DNA of 64,000 bases from Tretioscincus oriximinensis (GCA_022410635.1 JAJVDF010000002.1:6841742-6905741); one strand, 5' to 3'. Counted from the first letter of the stretch, positions 11,921 through 24,124 are shown. Made by a program: numbers and translations. Notes: generated by a model not told the origin, from the letters alone.

Positions 11921-12001
11921 TAAACTGCTCAAAACAATTAGGGGAACACTTAGTGTTACACTGTTATGTTAAAGTATTCCCTTAATTGTTTTGAGCAGTA
12001 T
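11921..12001 (-). mobile_element. Tc1/mariner-like 80-bp MITE, copy A
   Basis: Termini ACTGCTCAAAACAATTA and TTAATTGTTTTGAGCAGT are inverted, with TA at the edges. The 77-81 bp element is almost all inverted repeat. The short core is in the opposite orientation to copy B at 12162. The CTGCTCAAAA terminus is familiar from Tc1-like transposons. Confidence 0.8.
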
Positions 12002-12161
12002 AGTTCCTTTATTCTAGAGCTATGCTGGGATTGTTGCAGACACATGAGGCAATTGCACCAGGGCCCCAGAATCAAAGCACTAAAGATAGCCTTTGTAGAA
12101 ACAGTCTTGGTCTCCTAGGCTGCATCCGCACACATTCAGATGCACAATGTACAAATATATA

Positions 12162-12243
12162 TACACTGCTCAAAACAATAAAGGGAACACTTTAACATAA
12201 CAATGTAACACTAACTGTTCCCTTAATTGTTTTGAGCAGTATA
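12162..12243 (+). mobile_element. Tc1/mariner-like 80-bp MITE, copy B
   Basis: Termini CACTGCTCAAAACAATA and TTAATTGTTTTGAGCAGT surround the core ACTTTAACATAACAATGTAA, which is the reverse complement of the core of copy A. Flanking TATA is consistent with a TA target. Confidence 0.85.
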
Positions 12244-13186
12244 TTTCAAAGTTAGTAGAAGTATGGATGTGCAAGTATATCCTAGTTCTATAGGCAATAG
12301 CTGCCAAGGTGAAGTAGCTCTTCAACTTTGATGTTTGTCACATGTGGTAAAGGTTACTTTGAGCGCATCTGTATCCATTCAGAAAGTGATTTGCCACCAC
12401 TGGCGAGCTGCAAATCAGCCCTTACTTTACAGCTGCATAGGCCGCTCCTGCATATAGTTGTAATACAGGCCCTTTTCCACTCCTGTCTTCCTTTTAGCTT
12501 GCTTTGTAGATCTCCAGTTTGGAACTTCAGCCTTTTTAAAACTAGCCAGTCCATAAGCAACATTTCAAGAAACGAATGATCGTCCGACCAAATGAGAGTG
12601 TATATCATATTAAGTTGATTTTATTGCATCACTCTGCCTTCACCTCTCGTTGAGCTTATTGAGTCAAAAGCACAGCCCTGTTGCAAGCTGGCCTGCCCTT
12701 CTGAATACTTATTAACCATCAGCATTTTTACTTGCCACCCTCCACATTCTCAAATTATCACGGCCCCTTTAAACTAGCTCCTAATTTGGCAGAGCAGCAC
12801 ATCATTCTTCTCACTTATTAGGCTTTTAGTTTTATCACAACACACTGCTGTAGTTAGTGATATACATCCCATAGAGAATTAGTTTAACTGTGCAAGCAAA
12901 TAATGTTTACATGTATAAGTAGTTGATTTGGCCTTGCAAGCCGACTGGACCATAAGTGGCACTAAAGTGTCACAACTTTATAAGTCGCCGTCAATTAGCT
13001 GGTGCTGAGAGCTCAATCTAGTGATATATTAGACAACTACTTTTACGCCTTCTTCCAAATTGGGTCTCAGTTTGGAGACTGTGTCCATGAATTAATTGCA
13101 CACATGATGTCTCAGGGTGTATCTAGGTGACTGCCTCTTTTAGTGCTATTTCTTAATAAATTGCAATAAAGAAAAAGGAGGAGAAA
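12244..13186. other. Unique block, candidate conserved non-coding DNA
   Basis: No repeat recognised. The part at 12840-13030 is AT-rich and contains GTCAATTAGCTGG and GGCACTAAAGTGTCAC. No exon with plausible splice sites is evident. Confidence 0.25.
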
Positions 13187-13421
13187 GGGTTGGTTTTTAT
13201 ATCTTGCTTTTCTTGCTCTGCAGGGAATCAGAGCAGTTTACATAACCTTCTGTTCTTCTCTTCACAACAGACATCATGTGGAATAGGTGGGGCTGAGGGC
13301 TCTGAAGAACAGTGACTAGCCCAAGGTCACCCAGCTGGCTTCATGGAATAGTGCAGAATCAAAACAGGAGACTTCCTGATAAGAGTCTGACACTCTAAAC
13401 CACTAGACCAGACTGGCTGAC
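13187..13421 (-). mobile_element. Sauria-type tRNA-derived SINE
   Basis: The reverse complement gives a tRNA-like head with a promoter box-like segment (CTAGTGGTTTAGAGTGTC), then the body words CCAGCTGGGTGACCTTGGGC and GAACAGAAGG. On the plus strand the left edge is preceded by AAAAAGGAGGAG, the complement of the family's pyrimidine-rich tail. This SINE type is known from squamates. Confidence 0.8.
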
Positions 13422-14580
13422 ATAAAGGACTTAGGTTATAATTGCTGGCAGTCTACATGAACCTGTCTGTATATCCAAGGGAACCTTGCAGTCAATCGGT
13501 AGCTTGTAATGGGCTATTCTGTAGCACTGCTGCCATTAGCTGCTAGGTTCTTTAATACTGAGGGAGGGGAGTCTTTTTTCATCTAAATCAATTGGTTTTT
13601 TGCTCATCTGTTTAGAAATGTTGTCAATGTTTCATTTTTAATCCACCAGCATTGCTTTTTTTGCAGCTGGTGGAGACCTAAAACCTCAGATCCTGCCTGA
13701 AACGATGAGCAAAGGATTGTGAGGCAGGGCTGAGATCAGCAACTCTCACAAATCAGAACACAGCACTGTGGAAGACCCACTGAGGGGATAGCAGCAGAAG
13801 GTGGTATTTCAAGAGTATTGTCTGTTGTTCCAACTCCTTCCTGTATGCGTCATTTATGGGTCAGGTGATCAGGCATTCTCTAACTCAGAAAATGTACCTT
13901 TAGGTTTGATGAGAAAGGTATCTTTCTCACCTCATTCACTCTTTGCTGTACTTTAATTGGAGAATGAAGCTGTCTCTGGATGCATGCACATGATGCTTCC
14001 TCAACTGGTCCCTGCTGGAATGTTTGCCATGCATCAATAATAAAAGTGTGTGAGAATCAGCAATTTCCTGATTGCTGATATTTTACAGCATCCTAGCAAA
14101 ATGCTGTGCATTACCCTTCCAAGCCTTCGTGTGCCGTGGTTAATGGAAGAAGGCAGGATCTCCATGCAGAGACAACAGCATGAGATTCTCATACATTTTA
14201 TGCTTTAATCCCCACTGCTTATGCTCAAGATTACATCCTGGCTACTCAGCTGTATGATCCTGGCAACTGATCTCTCTGCTCTATGACCCTGGTAACTCGT
14301 GTCTCTCTTCTGTTTAAAGGTTTGTTTGCGCTTGCTTGTGACAGACAGAAGTTAAGTATGGTGTGGCTCGTGAAAGAGTTATTTTGCGTGAAAGGGCCTA
14401 AATTCACAAACTGGGTCAGAAAAGGCATCGTTCTCATGAAATCAAAACACAGAGCTGTTTATAGTCAGGCACTTATGATTCAAGATACCTCTCCTCTTTC
14501 TCATCTAACCACTCATCACATCTGCCTCCTGTGCAGGAAATAAATTACCAGTCCAACAAATTCAAACAAAACCCCTCAGT
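13422..14580. other. Unique sequence
   Basis: No gene or clear repeat. The paired open frames at 14246-14543 are unsupported. Confidence 0.4.
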
Positions 14581-14960
14581 AAGTTACACTGATACACAAA
14601 TTATTTTTTATTAGATAACCTTTAGAAGTCTGATAGATATTTACTTACAAGTGTATTAGCAAAATCGCTGTTATTTGCATTATTCTGAAACAAACATTAA
14701 CGCTGGGATTCAAAACCTTCACACTTTACTCTGTTTGTTCTAGTTAATAAAACGTTACTGGCTGTTTTCTACAATTATTGACTAGCAAATTATGAGGGTG
14801 CCTGTTAGCTTTATCTTAATTAGCGGCTTATTAGAATCTAAATTACATGCAGCGTCTTTGTCAGGTTTAATATATCTGCATGTCTCTATCCAAGTGGCAA
14901 TCAGAATAGCATCATTTTCTAGACCCAATTTATGTTGAAAAGGAATAAAACGGTATTGAA
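14581..14960. promoter_or_regulatory. Candidate conserved enhancer-like sequence
   Basis: This repeat-free AT-rich stretch is dense in homeodomain-type core sites (CTTAATTAGCGG, TTATTAGA, GTTAATAAAACG) and has a perfect POU octamer ATTTGCAT at 14673-14680. No coding potential is seen. The call rests on sequence texture, with no conservation data. Confidence 0.25.
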
Positions 14961-16315
14961 ATCAAACAGGATCAAGAAATTATGATCAATATTCATATTC
15001 AGCCTGCAGGATCACACTCACCTCAAGGAATGGTTATTGTAGATCATTTCTTCTGAGCCTGAAGGAGAACAGTTCAGGTCATTCATACCCAGGCAGTATG
15101 CACTAGACAGAAATGCACTAACCTTTGAACCAATAGCTTAATTGTGGCAATGGGGATTCAGCATAACTGAAAGATTAGCATTTAAAAAGAAAGTATTAAT
15201 TTATTTCAAGGCTCTTCAACATCAAAAGCTGCACTCCATAAAAAAGATTCCAAAAGGAATTTGATGAAGATTTACGAAGGACAACTAAAAAGAAAAAAAA
15301 GAGAGAATGCAAACTTGTTACCTACAGTATGTATGATTTCAAATGCAGTCCCTTGTGCCATAAAGAAGCTTAATCATAGCTGTGAAGAATACACTAAAAC
15401 ATTTGATTTTGTTTTCCATTCTTCCTAAAATGAGAGCAGCCAGGTACAAAGGAGACGTTGTCTCATACAAAAATCTGTTCTATATCGAAATGTTTGTCTT
15501 TTTAACAACCGCATTGCGGAAAATGATTTTGTATGCTCAAGAAAACCTCTTCCCACCGCTCAGCAATTTGTCTAATCGTTTTGGAAATTCTTTTCCCAAT
15601 TTCAAGTTGAAAACATCCACATTAGTAACTGGTTTCTAAACTACAGAATGTTTACAATCTGAAACAAGATGTTTGGCTGCATAAATACAACTGGCAAGGG
15701 TCAAGCCTTGTACATATGTAATACGAAATCCCACCCTCCTCCTTCTGCTAACATCCAGGCCATATCAGAACCATAAAAACACATTTCAGGAATGACCTTT
15801 AGTTCACCAGGGGAACACTCCAGAGGCACACTAGCCACAGATCTGTGCAGCCAAAAGTCCCCTTAGGGCAAAGATATAGATGATCCAACATCCTGGGAGC
15901 TTTTGTTATGCTGTTATTATTCCATAGAGAACTCTGACTTCAAACCCCATGTTCTGGAAGCACTTTATTCATGAATGAAAAAAATCTTATCAGACCATTT
16001 AACATAAACATAAACAACATCTTAAACAATATAAAAATATAGAAATGTATTTTAAAATTCTATACATTTAAAATATAGACACCTTACCATTTGTTCTTTA
16101 TCATTACTGTCACATCCAGGAGACACACACACACNTCTGCTTCCTTTCTACAGGAGCAACAGTATAGTGGGGAAGGGACAATGTTCCCCTACCACTACTA
16201 AGAAAGCCCTAGAACTGTACATTAGCACTGTGGGCCCATAAGAACCAAAATAACCAAGTCAGGAGGAGGCAAGAAGCTATCAGTGTTAAACAGTTCCAGG
16301 GTCAGAGGTTTACAG
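14961..16315. other. Unique sequence
   Basis: No recognisable gene or transposon. The open frame 15382-15639 has no domain. A short CA run is at 16123-16134. Confidence 0.4.
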
Positions 16316-16358
16316 AAATATACTGCAAAAAATGTTTGTTAATTGTTTTGAACAGTAT
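16316..16358. mobile_element. Relic of Tc1/mariner-like MITE, copy C
   Basis: ATATACTGCAAAAAATG and TTAATTGTTTTGAACAGTAT are the two ends of the 80-bp MITE with most of the centre missing. Confidence 0.65.
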
Positions 16359-16939
16359 GTATCAGCATCAAAGAGAGTTCCAGAGTCAGAAGCACACAGA
16401 AATCAGGCAAATCAAATACAGTCCTGAGGTTGCAAACACAGCTGAGTTAAGGCAACAGCACTTAAATCACTCACTCTGACGTGAGACGTGATGACTTCAC
16501 NTTATGTTGAGGCATTTTGACCTTCTGATATTTGCAAGTTCTTTTCAGGACTCCAAGATGTCCCTGACCATGTGCTGACGTACGTTTTCATCAGATTCCA
16601 CTGCTTGTAACCTTGAGATACAGAAGGGAGGGGAGGAACTGAAACAGCCGGCTGCACTAAGTCCATCTCCTCTTCTGAAGATGAACAGTCATCGACANGT
16701 CTGGTCATGACAATTACCTGGTTTGCTTGATGCCCTGATTTTCCAGGACCCTGGAAAGGGCTAGGTTTCCAGAACTTTGATTGGACAACAGCTGTAGCAA
16801 GCTAGGGGTCAGTTGGAGTCACTCTCGCCACATCCAAATAATATTTTCTGAAATCACCTTATCTTGGGGGGGGGGGGGAAGACATATGAATGAAATTCTA
16901 GAGTGAGACAAAGTGTCTTTTTATATCTCCAGGAAGACA
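16359..16939. other. Unique sequence with a G homopolymer
   Basis: Nothing recognised apart from a run of about 14 G at 16866-16879. Confidence 0.4.
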
Positions 16940-17045
16940 CTGTTATTACTTTAACTGCTCTATTTTAACTGTTTTGTGGTTTTTTTTATTGTCATCCACC
17001 TTGGGATCTCTGGGTATAGGGCTAAATATAAATATAAGTAAATAA
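16940..17045 (+). mobile_element. LINE/SINE 3' tail relic
   Basis: ATCCACCTTGGGATCTCTGG, then a TATAAATATAAGTAAATAAA tail, resembles the 3' end of squamate non-LTR elements. The family is not assigned. Confidence 0.5.
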
Positions 17046-18424
17046 ATGGGTTTTGTTCATCACAAGGGTCCCATGTTAACCCCCAATATTCAAAGTTAAA
17101 ACCTTAGAGTAATATTCGTCAATAATGAAGGAAAATGGCTGACTTCTACAGTCATTTTCTGTGCTCACTCAAGGAGGCCCTGGGTGGAAACAATGAACTG
17201 GGTTAGTTATCTATTTGAAAGAGCTCTACACAATCGGCATAGGAATAGAGGTACAACACATTAGATGTACTGTAAATTTAGCTCCCTAAAACCATGTTAG
17301 TTGGGCATAGCATCCACTGAGTTGTAATGCTGACTAATTATATTAGCCATGGCATGTTTGCATATAGAGAAGATTAGGAAGGGCTGTAAACTTTGGANCT
17401 GTTCCAGTGTCCTTGCACAGCTGCTGGTCCTCTTATCTGTTGAACAACGGAGGTTTTTCATAGAGAGACAAGCAGCATTTGGACCCAGCAGAGCGGATCC
17501 AAAGCATCTGGATCTAGCATTCCCAGCTGACTGCCCTCTCATAACTAGAAGTGTGGATGCATCACCAGACAGAACAAAGTCAGCATTTGCTCAAGCCACT
17601 TAAAAAGTGGATTAACCTCCNGTAAATGCATGGGGCTGCTGCTTAAGTCAGTTAAGTTCAAATAGATCCAAGGATTCTCCAATTCAGTGGTTATATCCAG
17701 GCACAAGTTCAAAATGTCATATTATTACTATGAAAATACTCCTAAGCTTCAAAGCAATACACAATACCCTTGTGTGAATTTTCCTCTTTAAGAGCTCTCA
17801 GAAAACCAACATGAGTTTTTTGTTTCATGGAAAGCAAGAGAAAGCAAGTGAGAAAATAGCAGATTCCACTTTTCTTCCTCTTTCTGTATTTCTTGCTAAA
17901 ATCCTACATTCTCTGTGTGCTTGAGAGAAACAGACACCAAGGAGAAAACTTAAGAAATTTCACATGAGAGCCTTGTGTGTCGGCAAACAGTGTTCCCTTT
18001 AAACTTAGAATATTTCCCCTCTATATTTAAACTTGACTGCAGTGATAGATATGAAGTTTTGAAACTGTGTCTAGATACAGCTAGTGGGTCCCTCAAGTTT
18101 TGTACAATCTGCATAAATAAGGAAATTAGGAAATCTCTTTTCTTGCTAATAAATATAATATGATTCATGATAAAGCCCTATAAGTATATATGAATATAAA
18201 ATAATTGAAAGAATGAATAAAATATTCTGTCTGATAAATATTCATAACTTGAGACTGCCACCTGCTTGCTACACTGCAGAAAAGCATCCCCAAAGTACTA
18301 TTTTCTTCATCTGAACAGGAAAAGAAAACATCNGAGAAATCAAGAATAGAACAACTAACTGTCCAAAAAAAGAAGTAATGGCATTTGTCTTCTATTTGAG
18401 AATGGCCAAAAGCAATTGATGGAT
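17046..18424. other. Unique sequence
   Basis: No gene or repeat recognised. Frames at 17297-17603 and 17950-18168 are short and lack motifs. Confidence 0.4.
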
Positions 18425-18492
18425 CATAATGTGAGAACGGATGCTGGACTAGATAGGCTGTGGCCTGATCCATTAGGATTCTTTTACATTCA
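18425..18492 (+). mobile_element. CR1 3' end fragment
   Basis: GGACTAGATAGGCTGTGGCC followed by TGATCCATTAGGATTC matches the CR1 3' UTR word order at 22230-22262. Confidence 0.65.
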
Positions 18493-18789
18493 TACATAGC
18501 AAAATGCTTTTTCAGACTCCATAGCAATATAACTCGGAAGTGATTGTACTGAAGGTCCTGCTGATCTCGTGATTCCACAGTGAGATCTGAATCTCAAAAT
18601 GCCTTCTGTGTCAACCAAAAACTCATATTCCATAGGTCTCTGAGGGTAGACCATTTCAATGGGTCCCCATTCCTACAGAGAGGAGCATCCATTGTAAGTC
18701 CAATTCTTATTGCAATGGGGTATTAACTTGAATTTAAGGTGTGAGGGACTTTGTATAGAAATTTATGTGTCTGCTATTGCTATGGAAAG

Positions 18790-19265
18790 GAGGTGAACAG
18801 AAGGGCTTGGCTGGATGCTTACATTGCTCCCAGTTGAGCCGGAGGGAAGGGGTCAGAAGATGAGCCATGCAATGTGCAGCTTGTCTTCTGCAAGGTTAGG
18901 AGGGGGGGGGGGAGAGGGGGCAGAAGGGCTTGGCTGTACGCTTGCATTGTGCCTACCTGAGCCAGAATGAGAGGGAAGAGGGGGTGTTTTTGCCGGAGGG
19001 TGGCTCTCACCTTTGCTTCAGCCTCCATTAGCCTCAGCTCTTCGAGCGTAATGGCGATGGCACGAGCAATGACTGAGCCGAAGGTTCTGTCCCCAGGACA
19101 GAACCTTTGCCTCTCTAAGAGCACCCCCCCCCCCCATTTATCCAGACGGGTAATGTCACCAATGTCTGGGCTGAGCGGGTTCCAGTATGATGACACAGGG
19201 GGACATCTTTCAATTAGGACGTGTATGAAATGGAAACACCAGAGAAGCACCATATACATAGATGG
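18790..19265. other. GC-rich patch with duplicated unit and a 146-codon minus-strand frame
   Basis: A GC-rich island with a C run (19127-19138), a G run (about 18902-18912) and a duplicated segment starting CAGAAGGGCTTGGCTG at 18798 and 18921. A hairpin of AAGGTTCTGTCC and its complement lies at 19080-19106. The minus-strand frame 19259-18819 includes an Ala/Glu/Leu-rich helix-like stretch (ITLEELRLMEAEAKVRATL). I do not recognise the protein. Homopolymer runs inside the frame make a functional gene unlikely. Confidence 0.35.
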
Positions 19266-19719
19266 ATGAGATTTGATTNTTTTTTTTAAGTTTTATTAAT
19301 GGTTCTACAAATTATAATTTGGACAGTTTGATATTGGATAATATAGTTTATATATGTTTGAGGAAGAACTTACAACAATTGGTGAAAATCCTATAAGCTA
19401 TGCATTATTATTTTCTTTCTTTTGTTTGTGTTATATTTTTTATTTTGTTCTTGAGGAGGAAGGAGTTGGGTTGTTGACTCAACCTTTTCCAATCGGGGTG
19501 CCAGGAAGTGGAGCCAAATGTAGCCATCCACACTACACACTCACAATCCACCAACACCTGCTCCTTCCCCACTGACTCCCCCCCACACACATTAACCTTC
19601 CATCCCTGATCGCCATCTATCTCCCATGATTGCCAATACACACCCTTGGGTGCCCATACACAAATACACATACTATTGTGACACAAAGGCAAATTATCCC
19701 TCTTAAAAGACTTCCAACA
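19266..19719. other. Unique sequence
   Basis: A poly(T) start and low-complexity stretches. No gene or family recognised. Confidence 0.4.
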
Positions 19720-19875
19720 TAAGAACATAGAGCCCATCTAGTCCAGNATTCTGTCTCACACAGAGGCCCACCAGATGCACCTGGGCAGTCTGAACAGAGG
19801 AAAGCAAAATATGCACCTGTTCATGACTCCCTGCAAATGGTATTTCAGGAGTCCTGCCTGTTGCTCCATCCATCT
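19720..19875 (-). mobile_element. CR1 3' UTR fragment
   Basis: AACATAAGAACATAGAGCCC, CCCACCAGATGCACCTGGGC and AATGGTATTTCAGGAGTCC are reverse-complement matches to the 3' UTR of the CR1 at 22082-22286. Confidence 0.85.
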
Positions 19876-21480
19876 CCCTTTCTTTCTGCTCGCATGCCTT
19901 GCCCCTTCCCTATCTACCTCTCTCCTTCTCTCTCCCCATTTTCTCTTTTCCCCTCCCCAGCTCATTTATCCAGGTTTTTTTTCCAAAGAGCTGCTGGGCG
20001 AGTAGGTGGCATTTGGCTTTTTCCTCCTCACTGCTCGATTGAGGTGGTGGCAGAAGGACTAAAAGAGTGAGCAGCCTAGAGAGACTCCTCTCTGGTCTTC
20101 CAGTTTTCTTAGCTCTTCTGCTCTCACCCCAACAAGAAGTACAGAGGAAAATGCCTACAGGAGCTTTTCTCTCTCTGGGCTTTAAAGTGGGGGGCTTATT
20201 TGGGAAGACAAGAGGCACAGCAGGCAGTGACTCTTTTAGCCTCTGAGCACTTGGGTGTTCAGTGCCTCAGCACCCAGAAAAACCATCTATAGTGTGAAGG
20301 AGGCGTGAACTTAGTCAGCGTTTGGTTGGATCCATCTCTCTTGTTTCCTGTATGCATTTTAAACCCAAATGATCTATAAATGGATCCTATTTCTATGTAT
20401 CTGTTAACAGGCACTTCATCTCCCTGCTTTCTCTAATTTGGCATGTTCAGGTACTTCTGCAATTTTCCAGTTGAATTTCTGATTTTGGTATTTTCCTTAG
20501 AATGTAAGGTAACTAAATCTTATCTATCATGTCTTTTTACAGCTAGATAGTGTTTTGCTAGTTTTCTAAGAGTTTTTCCCAATACAGTCCTGAATCTGTG
20601 TTTTGTAGATTACTTCAGTTTTGTCTTCTTTTGGCAATGGGTCTTTATATTTGCTTAAAATACAGTTTGGAGACATTTGATTAATTTATAAGCCATAGAT
20701 TTAAAAAAAAAATTTAATAAATTGATAGTTATTTCTGAGATATGTTTGGTGTAGGCAAGAGTAATTTGTTTTGGTGATTGGACTAGCTGAGCTGCTACAG
20801 GCGAGGTGAAAAAACAATTTGTTGTAATTTTTTTTTTTACAAATAATCTGTACTTAGCATTTTCGAGTTCAGTAACACAGCAATACTTTTTAGCTCATTT
20901 GAAGAGTTTTTAGACAGCCATTTTTATGTGTATGAGAATTGCTGCTGTTACAATGAGGCCTTGGTTCATTCAAGTGGCTTTTTGATGGACATAAGCTTTA
21001 AATTTTTCATTGCTTAATCTCATCGTGTCTGGAGACCTGCCAAGCCAGTGCGTATCAGACACTGCATCTTCTGGGAAGGTGTCAGGGCTTTCAAGACTTT
21101 TAATCCAGGCTTTTACAGTGTTACGCTAGTGGCAGCTTGACATAACATCAGGAATGTCTGCCAGTCCCTCAGGGATGCTGGTAAGATGATGTTGTTTTTA
21201 CTTTGCCTGCCAAGTCCCTGGGTAAAGTAAAAGGTAAAAACATTATTGTATGAAATTCAGTGTCTAAGGATTACTTGGACACACAGCAAATCTTCACCAT
21301 ATGTGGTTTCACATGTGTTAACTTTCCTGACTATATTTTTAATGTGACAATCTCTTCATACTGAAGTGCATGGTCCACTGTTTTAAGTCAATAGCTGATA
21401 AGGGCCCAATAGAGATGGGATTTTTCTACTACTATGGTACTAACTTCATGAAGAACCCACCTCATGTAGATTTAGTAATC
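19876..21480. other. Pyrimidine-rich start, then unique AT-rich sequence
   Basis: 19876-19970 is CT-rich. From about 20250 onward the sequence is AT-rich and without gene or identified repeat. Confidence 0.4.
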
Positions 21481-22286
21481 CACTCGATTTAAACCCCATT
21501 GCCACAGGTTTTANAGGTAGTATAAAGGTAGCAAAAAAGGAAAATTCCATGTTGGGGATAATTAGGAAAGGAATGGAAAACAAGTCAGCAAATGTTGTTT
21601 TGCCTCTTTATAAATCTGTGGTGAGGCCACATTTGGAATACTGTGTTCAATTCTGGTCACCACATCCCAAGAGGGATATTTTGGAACTGGAGAAGGTGCA
21701 GAAAAGGGCAACAAAAATGATCAAGGGTCTGGAGCACCTCCCTTACGAAGCAAGGCTGCAACGTCTGGGCCTCTTCAGCCTTGAAAGGAGACGTTTGAGG
21801 GGTGATCTGATTGAAGTGAACAAAATCATGCATGGGATCGACAGGGTGAATAGAGAAAAAATGTTTTCTCTATCACACAACACAAGGACCAGAGGGCACT
21901 CCTTAAAACTGTTGGGTAGAAAAGTGAGAACAGACAAAGGAAAGTATTTTTTCACCGAGAGGGTCAACGGCCTGTGGAATTTACTTCCTGAAGAGGTAGT
22001 GGTAGCTAACAGCTTGGATAGTTTCAAGACAGGACTAGACAGGTTTATGGACACCAAGGGTATAAATGGATATTAGGATGGATGTCTGGATGTTGCCTCC
22101 GGGATGGAGCAACAGGCAGGACTCCTGAAATACCATTTGAAGGGAGTCATGAACAGGTGCATATTTTGCTTTCCTCTGTTCAGACTGTCCAGGTGCATCT
22201 GGTGGGCCTCTGTGTGACACAGAATGCTAGACTTGATGGGCTGTGGCCTGATCCAGAATGGCTCTTCTTATGTTCTTATGTTCTAT
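21481..22286 (+). pseudogene. CR1 LINE, 5'-truncated, ORF2 C-terminus intact
   Basis: A continuous frame of 175 codons (21549-22076) encodes the ORF2 C-terminus after the reverse transcriptase core. Motifs in order are MLGIIRKGMENKS, LYKSVVRPHLEYCVQFWSPH, LEKVQKRATKMI, RLQRLGLFSLERRRLRGDLI, RTDKGKYFFTERVNGLWNLL and SFKTGLDRFMD, then a stop. A 3' UTR of about 210 bp follows and the element ends in TTCTTATGTTCTTATGTTCT. A complete CR1 ORF2 is several times longer and also has endonuclease and reverse transcriptase domains, so this is a truncated, dead copy. The intact frame indicates it is younger than the other CR1 pieces here. Confidence 0.92.
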
Positions 22287-23501
22287 AGAACAGGCATCTG
22301 CATTTCCCCATTAAAAAACCCAACTGTCATGCACAAGCGAGAGCAAAGGGAGAAGGCAGGAATTGAGAGCTTCAACTTTTGAGAGGAGGGAAGACCAGCC
22401 AATCGGGAGGTTGCACACACAGCAAATTCATGGAGCTGCAAAACAAATGCTCGCTGCAGTAACTAGAGGTACATGAGGGCAGAGGCACAATTGAGTTGTT
22501 CTGAATTTAAAATAAATACAAGTGTAAGGTTTGACTCTGTGTTAGGGCAGAATCCCTGGTCCTCAACAGTAGGCTCTTGTTTTGGAAACATGAATGAAAA
22601 TACTCCAAATTTTCAAAATAACTCAGTACATAAGGGCAGAAGCACAACTGAGTTGTTCTGCATTCAACTGAGTTGTCTGGATGGGACCTGTTTTCACTAT
22701 ACATTCTACTCATATGTAGGGTGTGGCCAGTTTTGCCACCACATGTAGAATACTTCTGAGTTCTTTTTTTCAGCAAAGATACTAAAGCAATTGTCATTCC
22801 AGATTAGAACTAGATTGCTTCCAGATGGTTTTTTGGAGCTGTGGTAGCATCATAATGGCTTATTTACCACCAGTGTGCATAGCACTTCAGCAATGTTTTA
22901 GCAATCCATTATAATGCTCTTTAAAGAACTCTGAAAATGTTACTTTCCCTGTGGCGACACCAAGATGCCACGACAGTCCCACTTGGGCTTCTGTACCGCT
23001 GTAGAGGAATTCTCATGGTACTTTCAGCAAGAACAGTTGTTGGAGGAAATCAGTTTCTATTGGTGGGACTATGGGTCATCCACTCAGAAGCTAGTCTACT
23101 CAAACAGCAAACAAAGGTTTTATTAAAGGAAAGACAGCAGGATCGTATTAAATGAAGGAAAATCTCAATAAGATTTCAAGCATTAAAAGTGTCAAATGCA
23201 AAATGACAGAATATGGTCCAAATCTCTGTTTATTATATTTTTAACAGAAAAATCACCACTCCTTTTCCAACAAATGGTTACTGTCTTGTCCCAAGGGCAA
23301 TGCTAATAAATTCTGAGTGCAGCAACAGCCTCTGGCCCTCAGGAACACAGTCTGAACAATGAAATGTGCACAAGATTTCCATTTTCAAAAACTTTACTTT
23401 CCACAGAAGCACAAATATAAACACAGAATTGGAATTCCTACCCTAAAGTCTTTCTTCCTATATTTACTGTTCACTTTGTTGTATGGTTCAGCTTTTTTTA
23501 G
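22287..23501. repeat. Unique sequence with a spaced 39-bp direct repeat
   Basis: 22469-22507 and 22626-22664 match at 35 of 39 positions; both begin GTACAT and contain GAGTTGTTCTG. The remainder shows no gene or known repeat. Confidence 0.5.
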
Positions 23502-23683
23502 CCCTGTCCCCACTGAGCCTTATTCTGAGTTATATCTTGGTACAGAGCTTGGTCATCCACATGCCAGTGTAGGCTATGGGAGCCCCATTCGGGGCCTGCC
23601 ATAGCCTACACTAGCATGTAGATGGCACATTTATATTCTGAGATATAGCCAAGAAGAAGGCGCAGTGGGGACGGGGTGGACTT
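23502..23683. mobile_element. Foldback element, 80-bp arms
   Basis: The left arm begins CCTGTCCCCACTGAGCCTTA and the right arm ends GCGCAGTGGGGACGGGG. The centre is CCAGTGTAGGCTATGG, a spacer of about 19 bp, then CCATAGCCTACACTAGCATG. Arms agree over most of 80 bp. No coding capacity. Target duplication not resolved. Confidence 0.75.
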
Positions 23684-24124
23684 TCCTGTCAAAACAGACT
23701 GCTCTCTCCAGGTCTGTCTCTATTGCTGCATAAAATGAAACTAATTGGGTGGGGAGGCAGACTGAGAGCACAGGAACTTCCCCAAGTCCCTTTCATTCCC
23801 TTAAAGATATAGAAGTCCATTTCTTCTCCCCTAACTAATCCATTAGAAAACTATTTTAACCTTAAAGGAATCTATGAATCAGAGCATAAAGAATGTTCTT
23901 GAGGCATGACAGTTACTATCTTGCTCATAGCATTTATAAAGGTCATAGCATTTCCTTGGAAGAATGCAAGTTCTCTCACAATTGCAAAGTGGTATACTCA
24001 GAACTGAAATTATACCTGCATGGAAAATATTTGCTTTTAGATTGTGCTAATACTGGATATAATATCTGAACTCCCTTTGATGCTATGTCAGTGCCCTCCC
24101 TGACCATTGGCTAATCTAAGCAAT
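23684..24124. other. Unique sequence
   Basis: No feature recognised. Confidence 0.4.

Noticed and set aside
22469..22664. Solo LTR pair of an endogenous retrovirus
   Set aside because: The repeats are only 39 bp and the spacer has no retroviral sequence or primer-binding site that I can see.
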